A DNA stretch of 29,993 bases from an uncultured Clostridia bacterium (GTDB lineage: Bacteria > Bacillota > Clostridia > Oscillospirales > Oscillospiraceae). Where the stretch lies: positions 1-29,993 of the forward strand of contig CALLZZ010000281.1 of NCBI GenBank assembly GCA_937858235.1, read 5' to 3'. This document shows positions 14,795-22,223 of the stretch, in pieces (positions within the stretch are counted from its first letter, which is position 1; the number at the start of each line of letters is the position of its first letter). Under the pieces are notes generated by a model, which searched no databases, was not told where the DNA came from, and saw only the letters and a program-made list of their open reading frames with translations. Position numbers and translations under genes: made by a program.

Positions 14795-16057
14795 ATGAAA
14801 AAACAGATTAGGCAACATCAAAAACGCGAATTGAAGCTGCAAAGGCAACGGTTGAGAGAAATGCGCGGCAGACGCTTGGGGCTGTATCTCCACATTCCCT
14901 TTTGCAAGCAAAAATGCGATTACTGTGATTTTTACTCCCTGGCGGGGAATGCGGATCGGATGGATGATTACATGAAGGCTCTGACCCTCCACCTGGAGGA
15001 GGTAGCGCCCCGCACAGAAGGGTTTATGGTAGATACGGTATATATAGGCGGAGGAACCCCCAGTGTGTTGAGAGAGGAGCAGCTGAAGCGGCTGCTGAAA
15101 ACCGTGGAGCGGGAGTATTGCCTGGATCGGCACTGTGAGTTCACAGTGGAGGTGAATCCGGACAGCGTAACCCTCGGACTGCTGAAAACCCTTTACAAGG
15201 GGGGGGTCAACCGAATCTCTATGGGAATCCAGTCCTGCCACGATGAAGAGCTGGACATGCTCAATCGTCCCCATACCTTTGCTCAGGCGCAAGAGGCGGT
15301 GAAAATGATTCGACATGCAAAGTTTACCAACTTGAATCTGGATTTGATCTTCGGTCTGCCTGGACAGAGTATGGAGCAGTGGCAGGAATCGGTAGAGGCG
15401 GTATTGACCCTGGAGCCGCAGCACCTATCCCTTTACGGTCTGATACTGGAGGAGGGGACGCCACTGTGGCAACGGCGGGATCAGCTGTCCCTGGTCAGCA
15501 GTGACGATCAGGCGGATATGTACCTTTGGGCGGTGGAACGACTGGCACAGATGGGATACGATCAGTACGAGATCTCCAACTTTGCCAAAGAGGGAAAACG
15601 CTCCCGCCATAACCTGAAGTACTGGATGAACCGGGAGTATGTGGGGTTTGGCCCCGGAGCTCACTCTGATTTCGGCGGACGGCGGTATAGCTACGTTCGG
15701 GATCTGGAACAATACATGGTGGGAATGCTCAGCGGCGGTAAAATTGTAGATGCCTCCGAGCTGATCCCCTTTGAAGAGCGGAGCTATGAATATCTGATGC
15801 TGCGTCTGCGCACGGTGATGGGAATTGATGGGGTGGAATATAGTCGAACCTTCCGGATGAATTTCGCACCCTTGGAGGAGAAGCTCAAGAGTTACCAAGA
15901 ACAGGGCTGGGCGGAACAGGCAGAATCTGGACGCTGGCACTTCACACCCAAGGGCTTCCTGGTCTCCAATCAGCTGATTGGAGAACTGCTGGAGACCCAG
16001 GAGGAGGAAAAAGTGGATTTGGTATTGCCGAATTTCTGCCGGCGAGAAATGGAATAG
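14795..16057 (+). CDS. hemW: Radical SAM protein HemW (heme chaperone; coproporphyrinogen oxidase-like)
   Basis: This 420-residue radical SAM protein has LYLHIPFCKQKCDYCDFYS, where Cys37, Cys41 and Cys44 bind the [4Fe-4S] cluster, then YIGGGTPS, EVNPDS, RISMGIQS, DLIFGLPGQ and the C-terminal HemN domain (YEISNFAK, GFGPGAHS). The CxxxCxxCxF spacing and the lack of the longer HemN N-terminus place it with HemW, which delivers heme to proteins, rather than the true oxidase HemN; much older annotation names it HemN. There is a basic extension of about 28 residues before the first motif. The start at 14795 follows AAGGGGGAG; an upstream in-frame start overlapping the promoter is rejected. Confidence 0.92.
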   Translation: MKKQIRQHQKRELKLQRQRLREMRGRRLGLYLHIPFCKQKCDYCDFYSLAGNADRMDDYMKALTLHLEEVAPRTEGFMVDTVYIGGGTPSVLREEQLKRLLKTVEREYCLDRHCEFTVEVNPDSVTLGLLKTLYKGGVNRISMGIQSCHDEELDMLNRPHTFAQAQEAVKMIRHAKFTNLNLDLIFGLPGQSMEQWQESVEAVLTLEPQHLSLYGLILEEGTPLWQRRDQLSLVSSDDQADMYLWAVERLAQMGYDQYEISNFAKEGKRSRHNLKYWMNREYVGFGPGAHSDFGGRRYSYVRDLEQYMVGMLSGGKIVDASELIPFEERSYEYLMLRLRTVMGIDGVEYSRTFRMNFAPLEEKLKSYQEQGWAEQAESGRWHFTPKGFLVSNQLIGELLETQEEEKVDLVLPNFCRREME

Positions 16058-16077
16058 TCCGCGCAGGGGAAATGGAC

Positions 16078-16106
16078 TTGCCTTTTCCGACAATGCACCT
16101 TATACT
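16078..16106 (+). promoter_or_regulatory. Promoter of the CMD-family gene
   Basis: TTGCCT (16078-16083) and TATACT (16101-16106) have a 17-nt spacer, 44 nt before the start. A second TATACT at 16123-16128 lacks a matching -35. Confidence 0.55.
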
Positions 16107-16149
16107 GAACGGATAAGGGCGATATACTATTTTTTAGGAGGGTTATATT

Positions 16150-16506
16150 ATGGAAGACGTAAGGGTAATTTTAAACGACTTTTTGAACGGTGTAAACACT
16201 ATCTCCAAAGAGGAGGGCATGACAGTTCAGGCGTTTATGAGCCTACAGAACGCTGCCTTTGAGGCCAGCGCACTGGATGTCAAGACCAAGGAACTGATCA
16301 GTGTCGGCATTGCAGCCTATAACCGCTGCAAGTATTGTATTGTGGTTCATGTCTACAACGCCTATCAGGCTGGTGCTACCAGACAGGAGATCCTGGATGC
16401 AGCAATGGTTGCAGCAGGTGGCTTCGGTGGAGGCCCCAGCATGGCATATTCCTCCACATACCTCTTGGCAGCAGTAAATGAATTTGAACACGACTTTAAT
16501 AAATAA
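16150..16506 (+). CDS. Carboxymuconolactone decarboxylase-family (AhpD-like) protein
   Basis: This 118-residue all-helical protein has the CMD/AhpD core KELISVGIAAYNRCKYCIVV, with Glu48, Cys60, Cys63 and His67 in the AhpD-type E...CxxC...H arrangement. In AhpD these residues form a thiol relay that reduces peroxiredoxin; small CMD proteins like this one often have unknown redox roles. The family continues with AYQAGATRQEILDA and ends at normal length. The start ATG 16150 follows AGGAGG. It is monocistronic between its own promoter and terminator. No peroxiredoxin gene is adjacent. Confidence 0.88.
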   Translation: MEDVRVILNDFLNGVNTISKEEGMTVQAFMSLQNAAFEASALDVKTKELISVGIAAYNRCKYCIVVHVYNAYQAGATRQEILDAAMVAAGGFGGGPSMAYSSTYLLAAVNEFEHDFNK

Positions 16507-16522
16507 GTGACAAAGGCACACG

Positions 16523-16561
16523 AGACCTCAGATGCGTATGTATCGGAGGTCTTTCTTTTTT
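16523..16561 (+). terminator. Intrinsic terminator after the CMD-family gene
   Basis: A stem of AGACCTC (16523-16529) with GAGGTCT (16546-16552), extended inward by GAT/ATC across a mismatch, is followed by TTCTTTTTT. Confidence 0.85.
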
Positions 16562-16562
16562 C

Positions 16563-16593
16563 TGCATACCTTGGGGAATTTTGAGCCATACTG
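16563..16593 (+). promoter_or_regulatory. Sigma-G-type promoter of spoVAC
   Basis: TGCATA (16563-16568) fits the sigma-G -35 (gHATr). After an 18-nt spacer, CATACTG (16587-16593) fits the -10 CATnHTA in six of seven positions. The downstream gene is a forespore gene normally made by sigma-G, which supports the call. The -10 ends 24 nt before the start, just ahead of the ribosome binding site. Confidence 0.55.
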
Positions 16594-16617
16594 TGAGGAA
16601 GAAAGGTGTTGAGAACC

Positions 16618-17064
16618 ATGGATATGACCGATCAGGAGTATGGTGAACTAGTCAACAAAAAATCAAAGCCATCTCCTTCATGGAAAAACATGATCTGGGC
16701 GTTTTGCGTCGGCGGCGGGATCTGCTGTGTAGGTCAGGCACTTCAAGAATTTTACCAATATGCAGGAATGGCCTGGGAGGATGCGGGAACCACCGCTACC
16801 ATCACCTTGATTTTCCTGGCAGCCCTGCTGACGGGACTGGATGTGTATGAAAAGCTGGCCAAGCACGCTGGTGCAGGCACTTTGGTTCCGGTGACAGGGT
16901 TTGCAAACTCCATTGTAGCTCCGGCCATGGAGTTTAAAAGCGAGGGATTTGTCACTGGTATGGCAGCAAAGATGTTCACCATTGCCGGACCGGTGCTGGT
17001 GTTTGGGATTGGCGCCAGTGTGATTTACGGTGTTATCTTGCAGCTCATTGGCATGGGAAAATAG
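16618..17064 (+). CDS. spoVAC: Stage V sporulation protein AC
   Basis: SpoVAC is a membrane component of the spore inner-membrane channel that takes up dipicolinic acid during sporulation and releases it at germination. The 148-residue sequence has the family pattern: a polar N-terminus with DQEY, four hydrophobic segments, the motif GTLVPVTGFANSIVAPAMEFKS shown here in part (VPVTGFANS, then KSEGF) and a C-terminal GPVLVFG. Length matches B. subtilis SpoVAC. The start at 16618 has AAAGGTG 9 nt upstream; a GTG at 16606 overlaps that site and is rejected. Unusually, spoVAD and spoVAE do not follow; instead a 37-codon gene and a terminator do. A second, complete spoVA operon elsewhere is likely but cannot be seen. 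Confidence 0.93.
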   Translation: MDMTDQEYGELVNKKSKPSPSWKNMIWAFCVGGGICCVGQALQEFYQYAGMAWEDAGTTATITLIFLAALLTGLDVYEKLAKHAGAGTLVPVTGFANSIVAPAMEFKSEGFVTGMAAKMFTIAGPVLVFGIGASVIYGVILQLIGMGK

Positions 17065-17077
17065 AGGAGGGAAAAGT

Positions 17078-17191
17078 ATGGCGAAACAGGGAATGAAACG
17101 ACCTGAGCGAACGCATACCAAGCCGAGAAACGATGCTCCGCCGGTACCGGAGCTCCAAGGGAAAGAGAAAACAGGAAAGAAAAAAGCATAG
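17078..17191 (+). CDS. Small basic protein (37 aa) downstream of spoVAC
   Basis: A 37-residue open frame beginning MAKQGMKRPERTHTKPRN, continuing through a Pro-rich middle (PPVPELQG) and ending in a Lys-rich tail (KKKA). It has one of the best ribosome binding sites in the window (AGGAGGG, 17065-17071, 6 nt before the ATG), starts 13 nt after the spoVAC stop and ends just before the terminator, so it is very likely translated with spoVAC. It has no membrane segment and no Cys. I have an impression that similar short KRPxRTHTKPxN proteins occur in other Clostridia, but cannot verify it. The high basic content and forespore promoter would suit a nucleic-acid- or DPA-associated spore protein; that is speculation. 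Confidence 0.7.
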   Translation: MAKQGMKRPERTHTKPRNDAPPVPELQGKEKTGKKKA

Positions 17192-17201
17192 TGCAAGGCA
17201 G

Positions 17202-17236
17202 AGCCGCAGGTGTTTTCTTAAAAACCTGCGGCTTTT
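17202..17236 (+). terminator. Intrinsic terminator of the spoVAC operon
   Basis: A 10-bp stem (AGCCGCAGGT 17202-17211 with ACCTGCGGCT 17224-17233), extended by TTTT/AAAA across a bulged G, is followed by TTTT. Confidence 0.85.
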
Positions 17237-17395
17237 CGAGGCGTGTGCAGGGTTGTGTTTTAATGACATTGGCGGGAGAAGTAGGCATGGCAGTTTGTGG
17301 GTATCTGGCAGAGGGGGAAGTCCTGACCTAGCACTGCCGTTACTGAGATGGATAAGCAGATCAACGGAATGGAATCCGATGCAAGTTTAAGATAG

Positions 17396-17440
17396 AAACA
17401 AAGGGGCCTACTGCAATGAACTGCGATAGGCTCCTTTTTC
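17396..17440. terminator. Terminator-like hairpin without an obvious upstream gene
   Basis: An imperfect hairpin (arms beginning AAGGGGCCTA and ending TAGGCTCCTT, loop ATGAAC) is followed by TTTTT on the plus strand and TTTGTTT on the minus strand. It could end a transcript from either side, but no intact gene faces it. It may mark a lost gene. Confidence 0.45.
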
Positions 17441-17596
17441 AGCGTTTTTGTGTTAGCTGCGTTGCTGGCTTCCACGTCCTCGCTGGCGGTCAGCAGTTCA
17501 TGCCCGGATACGTCCAAAATGGCATAGATGCCACGAAGCATGGTGATGTCGGGGGTGATGTCGGGATAGCTGTTAAGATATAATGAAAGGCTACAC

Positions 17597-17629
17597 AAAA
17601 CAGCCGCAAGACTAATGATCCTGCGGCTG
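17597..17629 (-). terminator. Intrinsic terminator of the minus-strand gene ending at 17684
   Basis: CAGCCGCA (17601-17608) pairs with TGCGGCTG (17622-17629), and on the minus strand TTTT follows. It lies about 55 nt after the stop codon. Confidence 0.6.
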
Positions 17630-17683
17630 AGGGTTCCGATGAGTAATCCCAAGGCTAATGGGGTCACCTGGAAAGAGGGAGCC

Positions 17684-18103
17684 TCACTCTGTGAGGGTAG
17701 TTTCTATGACAGGGAACATCCTTGAGCAATAGTCCATCAGCAGACCCACGGCATCCACGGCGGTGGATACGGTATCCGGTTCCCGGGCAAAGGTGTTGAC
17801 CATAGCCCATAGGGAGCGGTTTTTCTTATCCACCCAGAGCTTTACCAAATGGGAAGAGCGATGGAGCTCATTGGCCAGCTTAATGGCGATGGAGCTTTTT
17901 CCCTTAGGGATCTCAATCAGATCGGGCAGCACTACGGCGACAATATTGCTCTCATGGAGAAAGCGAACCACTAAAAGTCTGGGACCGAAGGGATCACCGG
18001 TCATGGGGATGCGAACCTGATCCTCTTTTTCCAACTCCACCACTTCACACTCAAAACCATTCTCTTTAAATACGTTTATAAACGCTTCTGTGACAGGCAA
18101 CAT
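17684..18103 (-). CDS. Conserved-looking small protein of unknown function (possibly YbjN-like)
   Basis: A 139-residue cytosolic protein without signal peptide or membrane helices. Alternating strands and helices (FECEVVELEKEDQVRIPM, LLVVRFLHESNIVAVVLPDL, then LWAMVNTFAREPD) and the C-terminal helix with VDAVGLLMDYCSRMFPVIE recall the YbjN / type-III-secretion-chaperone-like fold. That is an impression from pattern, not a motif match. The start ATG 18103 follows GGAGG 9 nt upstream. It has a clear promoter and terminator of its own and is divergent from the alpha/beta hydrolase. Neighbours give no functional clue. Confidence 0.75.
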   Translation of the reverse strand: MLPVTEAFINVFKENGFECEVVELEKEDQVRIPMTGDPFGPRLLVVRFLHESNIVAVVLPDLIEIPKGKSSIAIKLANELHRSSHLVKLWVDKKNRSLWAMVNTFAREPDTVSTAVDAVGLLMDYCSRMFPVIETTLTE

Positions 18104-18144
18104 CTGTTGTAACCTCCGTCTTTATTGTTAAAAATAGCATAATT

Positions 18145-18173
18145 ATCATACCATTGATAGAATTTTCACGCAA
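18145..18173 (-). promoter_or_regulatory. Promoter of the minus-strand small-protein gene
   Basis: On the minus strand, TTGCGT (18173-18168) and TATGAT (18150-18145) have a 17-nt spacer, and TGG precedes the -10. Confidence 0.55.
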
Positions 18174-18218
18174 CCATAAATTTCTGACTCCCAGGGATGA
18201 GAGGGAATTGTGGGGCGA

Positions 18219-18247
18219 TTGACACCTAACTGGATTGCTTTTATACT
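18219..18247 (+). promoter_or_regulatory. Sigma-A promoter of the alpha/beta hydrolase gene
   Basis: Consensus TTGACA (18219-18224), a 17-nt spacer and TATACT (18242-18247). The leader to the ATG at 18282 is about 28 nt. Confidence 0.75.
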
Positions 18248-18281
18248 GGAGAAAAAGTAAGAGGGAGTGTGATTCTGCGCG

Positions 18282-19037
18282 ATGAAAGAGATGAAAAATG
18301 AACTGATAGAAGGAAAAAGTGGTTTGATTGTTCCCGGATTGAATGCGGTCGACGGGGAGAGCCAGGTGGTGATCATGGCTCACGGATTCGGAAGCCAGAA
18401 GCGAGGACATACGCCGCTGTTTATGACCCGTGGGTTAAAGGCGGCGGGCTTTGGCGTGTACGGCTTTGATTTTCCGGCTCACGGTGATAGTCCGCTGGAA
18501 GGTGGAGAGATGACCATGGAGCACTGCGTGGAGAGCTATGCGGTGGCAGAGGTACGGGCACGGGAACTGGCACCGGAGGCAGAGATCCTCTATTTTGGTT
18601 CCAGCTTTGGTGCTTACACCACCCTACTGTACCTGGCCGACCGCCCTCATGAGGGGAAGAAAGCGTTTCTGCGTTCGGCCGCCATTGATATGCCCAAATT
18701 GATCTGGCAGATTGCGGCGGAGGAAGGGAAAACCTTTGAGCGAGATGGATGCTGCGACCTGACCTACTATAATCGGCCCTTCCGGCTGACCCGAGCTTTT
18801 TGCGAGGATATGGGGTGGTACAATGTGTTTGAACGTTACCAGAAGGGAAGTACCCAGCTGTTGATGATCCATGGGGAAGAGGACAGCACAGCCTCACCGG
18901 AGGCGGCGCGTCGCTTCGCAAAAGAAAAGGGGGCGGAGCTGATTATGGTACCCAGGGCGGAACACCGGCTGATGGAGCCGGGAAATCCGGAACGCGCCTT
19001 GCAGGCCGCGATAGACTTTTTCCGAAGACAGGACTAA
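18282..19037 (+). CDS. Alpha/beta hydrolase (S9/dienelactone-hydrolase-like)
   Basis: This 251-residue serine hydrolase has an oxyanion loop AHGFGSQK (33-40), the nucleophile elbow GSSFG (106-110, Ser108), Asp201 in HGEEDSTAS and His228 in RAEHRL, a complete triad. FDFPAHGDS after strand 4 is typical of the esterase/acyl-peptidase-like group. It has no signal peptide, so it acts in the cytosol. The substrate is unknown. GAGGGAG lies rather far (about 14 nt) upstream of ATG 18282, and a second in-frame ATG follows at 18291, so the exact start is uncertain by three codons. Its stop overlaps the stop of the convergent udp gene, with no terminator between them. Confidence 0.88.
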   Translation: MKEMKNELIEGKSGLIVPGLNAVDGESQVVIMAHGFGSQKRGHTPLFMTRGLKAAGFGVYGFDFPAHGDSPLEGGEMTMEHCVESYAVAEVRARELAPEAEILYFGSSFGAYTTLLYLADRPHEGKKAFLRSAAIDMPKLIWQIAAEEGKTFERDGCCDLTYYNRPFRLTRAFCEDMGWYNVFERYQKGSTQLLMIHGEEDSTASPEAARRFAKEKGAELIMVPRAEHRLMEPGNPERALQAAIDFFRRQD

Positions 19038-19813
19038 GCGATGCCCAGATCCTGACGGATCAGAAGTTTAAGCGCCTCTACGCCGACCTGAACAGCACTG
19101 CTGGTGTCCAGGGATTCACTCTGATCCAGCCCGGCGGCCTGACGTTCCTGGTTCCAGATGACATGGAAGCAGCTGCCGCAGCGAACCTGTAAGGCGTTAG
19201 CTGCCACAAAGAGGGCGGCAGATTCCATTTCACTGGCCAGGACGCCTAACCGTTTCCAGGCCTCCCATTTGTTCAGAAGCTCGTAGGAAACCGGCATCCG
19301 GGCGGGGGAGTGCTGGCCGTAAAAGGAGTCCTTGCACTGCACTACCCCGGTGTGATTCCGTTTCTTCAGCTGTTGCGCTGCCTGAACCAGAGCGGAGGTC
19401 ACCTGAAAATCGGGTACCGCAGGGTATTCGATAGGTGCGTATTCCCGACTGGTGCCCTCCATCCGGACGGCGCCGGTGGCGATAACAATATCACCGGATT
19501 GAACGTCGGTGCGGATGCCGCCGCAGGTGCCAACCCGTAGGAAGGTGTGAACCCCCAGTTGGGCAAGTTCCTCCATGGCGATGACTGCAGAGGGACCGCC
19601 AATCCCGGTAGAACAGACGCTGACGGGCTGTCCCAGTAGTGTGCCGGTCCAGGTACAGAATTCCCGGTTGGTGTTCTGGTGAGCGGGGTTGTCAAAGCGG
19701 GCAGCGATGGCCTGGCAGCGACCGGGGTCACCGGGCAGCATGCAGTAGCTGCCCACCGGCGTATCCTGTGACAGTTGAATATGGAACTGAGTAGTTCGTG
19801 TAGATGGATTCAT
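19034..19813 (-). CDS. udp: Uridine phosphorylase
   Basis: Uridine phosphorylase splits uridine (and some deoxyuridine) with phosphate into uracil and ribose-1-phosphate. The 259-residue protein has the nucleoside-phosphorylase-I marks MLPGDPGR (25-32), TGIGGPSAVIAMEEL, RVGTCGGI (93-100) and the substrate-binding SEMESAAL. CGGIR with the DVQSGDIVI strand points to the uridine-specific rather than the purine-specific branch. The start at 19813 is set by GGGAGG about 8 nt upstream; a 24-codon extension would run into the promoter and is rejected. It forms a salvage set with cdd and deoC in the same window. Convergent stop overlap with the hydrolase gene. Confidence 0.9.
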   Translation of the reverse strand: MNPSTRTTQFHIQLSQDTPVGSYCMLPGDPGRCQAIAARFDNPAHQNTNREFCTWTGTLLGQPVSVCSTGIGGPSAVIAMEELAQLGVHTFLRVGTCGGIRTDVQSGDIVIATGAVRMEGTSREYAPIEYPAVPDFQVTSALVQAAQQLKKRNHTGVVQCKDSFYGQHSPARMPVSYELLNKWEAWKRLGVLASEMESAALFVAANALQVRCGSCFHVIWNQERQAAGLDQSESLDTSSAVQVGVEALKLLIRQDLGIA

Positions 19814-19856
19814 AAATGACGCCTCCCGGAACAGAGTGGTTCTGATTTTTGTTATA

Positions 19857-19885
19857 ATTATACGGTGTTTTCTGCGGATTCGCAA
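19857..19885 (-). promoter_or_regulatory. Sigma-A promoter of udp
   Basis: On the minus strand, TTGCGA (19885-19880) and TATAAT (19862-19857) have a 17-nt spacer. The -10 ends 43 nt before the udp start. Confidence 0.7.
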
Positions 19886-19905
19886 CCGGATTCGTCCCTT
19901 TTACC

Positions 19906-19935
19906 TTGTGCCATGACCGAGATTCGTGGTATAAT
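19906..19935 (+). promoter_or_regulatory. Promoter of the hydratase gene
   Basis: TTGTGC (19906-19911), an 18-nt spacer and TATAAT (19930-19935) preceded by GTGG (extended -10). It is divergent from the udp promoter, with 20 nt between the two -35 elements. Confidence 0.6.
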
Positions 19936-19971
19936 ACCCTATATCATGTTGTTTTTTCGGAGGTTCTCCTT

Positions 19972-22218
19972 ATGTTACAGATTTTGAATACGCCTGCATA
20001 TTATCAAAATGGTACGTTTGTCCCTGTCGGACAGGCTCAAGAATTGCCTGCGGCCGGGGAGGCGAAAAAGGGTACCATCACCTATGGCATTCTGTCCAGC
20101 CATAACACCAGCGGCGAGATGGATCACCTGAAGATCAAGTTTGACGCCATGGCTTCCCATGACATCACCTATGTGGGCATCGTTCAGACCGCCCGCGCCA
20201 GCGGATTAAAGGAGTTCCCTCTGCCTTATGTGCTGACCAACTGCCATAACAGCCTGTGTGCAGTAGGCGGTACCATTAACGAGGATGACCATGTGTTTGG
20301 TTTGTCCGCAGCAAAGAAGTACGGCGGGGAATTTGTCCCGGCACACCAGGCGGTAATCCACTGCTACATGCGGGAGCGGTATGCCGGCGGCGGAAAGATG
20401 CTGCTTGGCTCAGATAGCCACACCCGTTACGGTGCCTTTGGTACCATTGCCATGGGGGAAGGTGGTCCGGAGCTGGTAAAGCAGCTGCTGAATAAGACCT
20501 ACGATATTGCCTATCCCCGTGTGGTAGCAATTTACTTAACCGGCGCCCCCAAGCCCGGCGTAGGCCCCCAGGACGTTGCGCTGGCTCTGATCAGTGCTAC
20601 CTTTACCAAGGGAATCGTAAAAAATGCTGTGATGGAATTCTTTGGCCCCGGCATAGCAGCGCTGTCCATGGACTATCGTTGTGGCATTGACGTAATGACC
20701 ACAGAAACCTCCTGCCTGTCCTCGGTCTGGAGCACTGATGAAACGGTAAGGAACTACATGGCGTCTCTGGGTCGGGAGAATGAATTCAAGGCGCTGGAAC
20801 CTGCTGACGGCGCTTACTATGATGATGTGATCCAGGTAGATCTGTCTGCAGTGGAACCAATGATCGCCCTGCCCTTCCATCCCTCCAATGCCTTTACTAT
20901 CTCTGATTTCAAGGCAAATATGATGGATATTCTGCATCAGGTGGATGAGGCAACCGTAAAGCAGTTTAAGCTGAAGGAGAAGCCGGAGTCTCTGACCCAT
21001 AAGGTGCGGGACGGAAGGTTCTATGTGGATCAGGCGGTGATTGCTGGCTGTTCCGGCGGTACCTATCAGAATCTGATGCGGGTATCCGAGATGCTGTCTG
21101 GGAAGTCTCTGGGAGATAACGCGCTGTGGCTCAGCTGCTATCCTGGCTCCATGCCCGCTTTCCTGGCGCTGTCCAAGAATGGCGCGCTGACCAATTTGGC
21201 AGCTGCTGGTGCATCGGTGCGCAGTTGCTTCTGCGGACCCTGCTTCGGCGCAGGAGACGTGCCTGCCAACGGTGCCTTCTCCATCCGCCACTCCACCCGG
21301 AACTTCCCTAACCGAGAGGGGAGCAAACCCTCCGACGGTCAGATTTCCTATGTAGCGCTGATGGACGCACGTTCCATTGCGGCAACGGTATTGAACAGCG
21401 GGGCGTTGACTGCCGCCACTGAGCTGCCGGAAGTGCCGGCAGACCCGGCCTATGAGCCCTACGATTACGATGACACCCCCTATCGCAACCGAGTGTACTA
21501 TGGCGTAGGCAAAGCGCAGCCGGAGAAGGAATTGGTCTTTGGACCCAATATCGCCGACTGGCCTGAGCAGATTCCGATGCCGGAGGATCTGCTGCTGACT
21601 GCGGCCAGTGCGATCTATGATCCAGTCACCACCACCGATGAGCTGATTCCCTCTGGTGAGACCTCCAGCTATCGATCTAACCCCCTGAAATTGGCGGAGT
21701 TTACCCTGAGCCGGAAGGATCCGGCCTATGTGGGACGTGCCAAAGCGATCCAGGAAATGGAACAGAAGCGCCGTCAGGGGATTGTGGATGCGGAAGTAAT
21801 GACCGCACTGTCGGGACACCCGGCGGGAACCACCGGACTGGGTTCCTTTATCATGGCGTTGAAGCCCGGCGACGGTTCTGCCCGTGAACAGGCTGCCAGC
21901 TGCCAGCGTGTGCTGGGCGGTGTGGCAAACGTGGCAGCAGAATATGCGACGAAACGGTACCGTTCCAATGTGGTAAACTGGGGTATGTTGCCCTTTATCG
22001 CGGCGGAGCTGGCGGAGCGCAATATTCAGCCTGGTGACCAGCTGTTTATTCCCAGCGTAAAGGCGGCCTTAGAAGGGGAGGGAGAATTGATTCAAGCTAC
22101 CCTGATCCAGAATGGCGTGGAAACGCCCATTACCTTGGAGTTGCCGCAGCTAACACGGGAGGAGCGGGATATTATTCTGTCCGGCTGCCTGATCAATTAC
22201 TACAACAGCGAAGAATAA
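19972..22218 (+). CDS. Aconitase-superfamily hydratase (YbhJ-like)
   Basis: This 748-residue protein has the aconitase layout: three N-terminal domains holding the [4Fe-4S] site and a C-terminal swivel domain. Visible marks are SSHNTSG near the N-terminus, GSDSHTRYGAFG, the first cluster ligand in AGCSGG (Cys360) and the pair Cys421/Cys424 in CFCGPCFG, plus a late TTGLGSFI swivel segment. Normal aconitase and LeuC have GSCTN and GCGPCxG, so the sites differ in detail while the three cysteines are kept. Length and motif style match the YbhJ-type 'hydratase' group, whose substrate is not established. It is not a standard AcnA, IPM isomerase or homoaconitase, and no TCA or leucine gene is adjacent. 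The start ATG 19972 follows GGAGG; an upstream in-frame ATG overlaps the promoter. Confidence 0.85.
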   Translation: MLQILNTPAYYQNGTFVPVGQAQELPAAGEAKKGTITYGILSSHNTSGEMDHLKIKFDAMASHDITYVGIVQTARASGLKEFPLPYVLTNCHNSLCAVGGTINEDDHVFGLSAAKKYGGEFVPAHQAVIHCYMRERYAGGGKMLLGSDSHTRYGAFGTIAMGEGGPELVKQLLNKTYDIAYPRVVAIYLTGAPKPGVGPQDVALALISATFTKGIVKNAVMEFFGPGIAALSMDYRCGIDVMTTETSCLSSVWSTDETVRNYMASLGRENEFKALEPADGAYYDDVIQVDLSAVEPMIALPFHPSNAFTISDFKANMMDILHQVDEATVKQFKLKEKPESLTHKVRDGRFYVDQAVIAGCSGGTYQNLMRVSEMLSGKSLGDNALWLSCYPGSMPAFLALSKNGALTNLAAAGASVRSCFCGPCFGAGDVPANGAFSIRHSTRNFPNREGSKPSDGQISYVALMDARSIAATVLNSGALTAATELPEVPADPAYEPYDYDDTPYRNRVYYGVGKAQPEKELVFGPNIADWPEQIPMPEDLLLTAASAIYDPVTTTDELIPSGETSSYRSNPLKLAEFTLSRKDPAYVGRAKAIQEMEQKRRQGIVDAEVMTALSGHPAGTTGLGSFIMALKPGDGSAREQAASCQRVLGGVANVAAEYATKRYRSNVVNWGMLPFIAAELAERNIQPGDQLFIPSVKAALEGEGELIQATLIQNGVETPITLELPQLTREERDIILSGCLINYYNSEE

Positions 22219-22223
22219 TCAAA

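Larger units (their letters stand above)
17241..17683. other. Intergenic stretch without an assignable gene
   Basis: About 440 bp lie between the spoVAC terminator and the minus-strand gene at 17684. No reading frame has a ribosome binding site. On the minus strand a frame from GTG 17667 to 17260 is open for 135 codons, and its part near 17420-17580 has a protein-like composition (RGIYAILDVSGHELL, then TASEDVEASNAANT). It would start between the upstream gene and that gene's terminator, so a functional gene is unlikely; a decayed fragment is possible. A 12-nt tandem repeat (GTGATGTCGGGG) sits near 17545-17570. Confidence 0.4.

Noticed and set aside
17260..17667. 135-codon minus-strand frame called as a gene
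   Set aside because: It has only a GTG start without ribosome binding site, spans the terminator of the upstream gene and contains a second terminator-like hairpin; kept only as a possible remnant.
20536..21819. A 427-codon open frame on the minus strand
   Set aside because: It lies wholly inside the hydratase gene, whose cluster cysteines and motifs are clear in the other strand.
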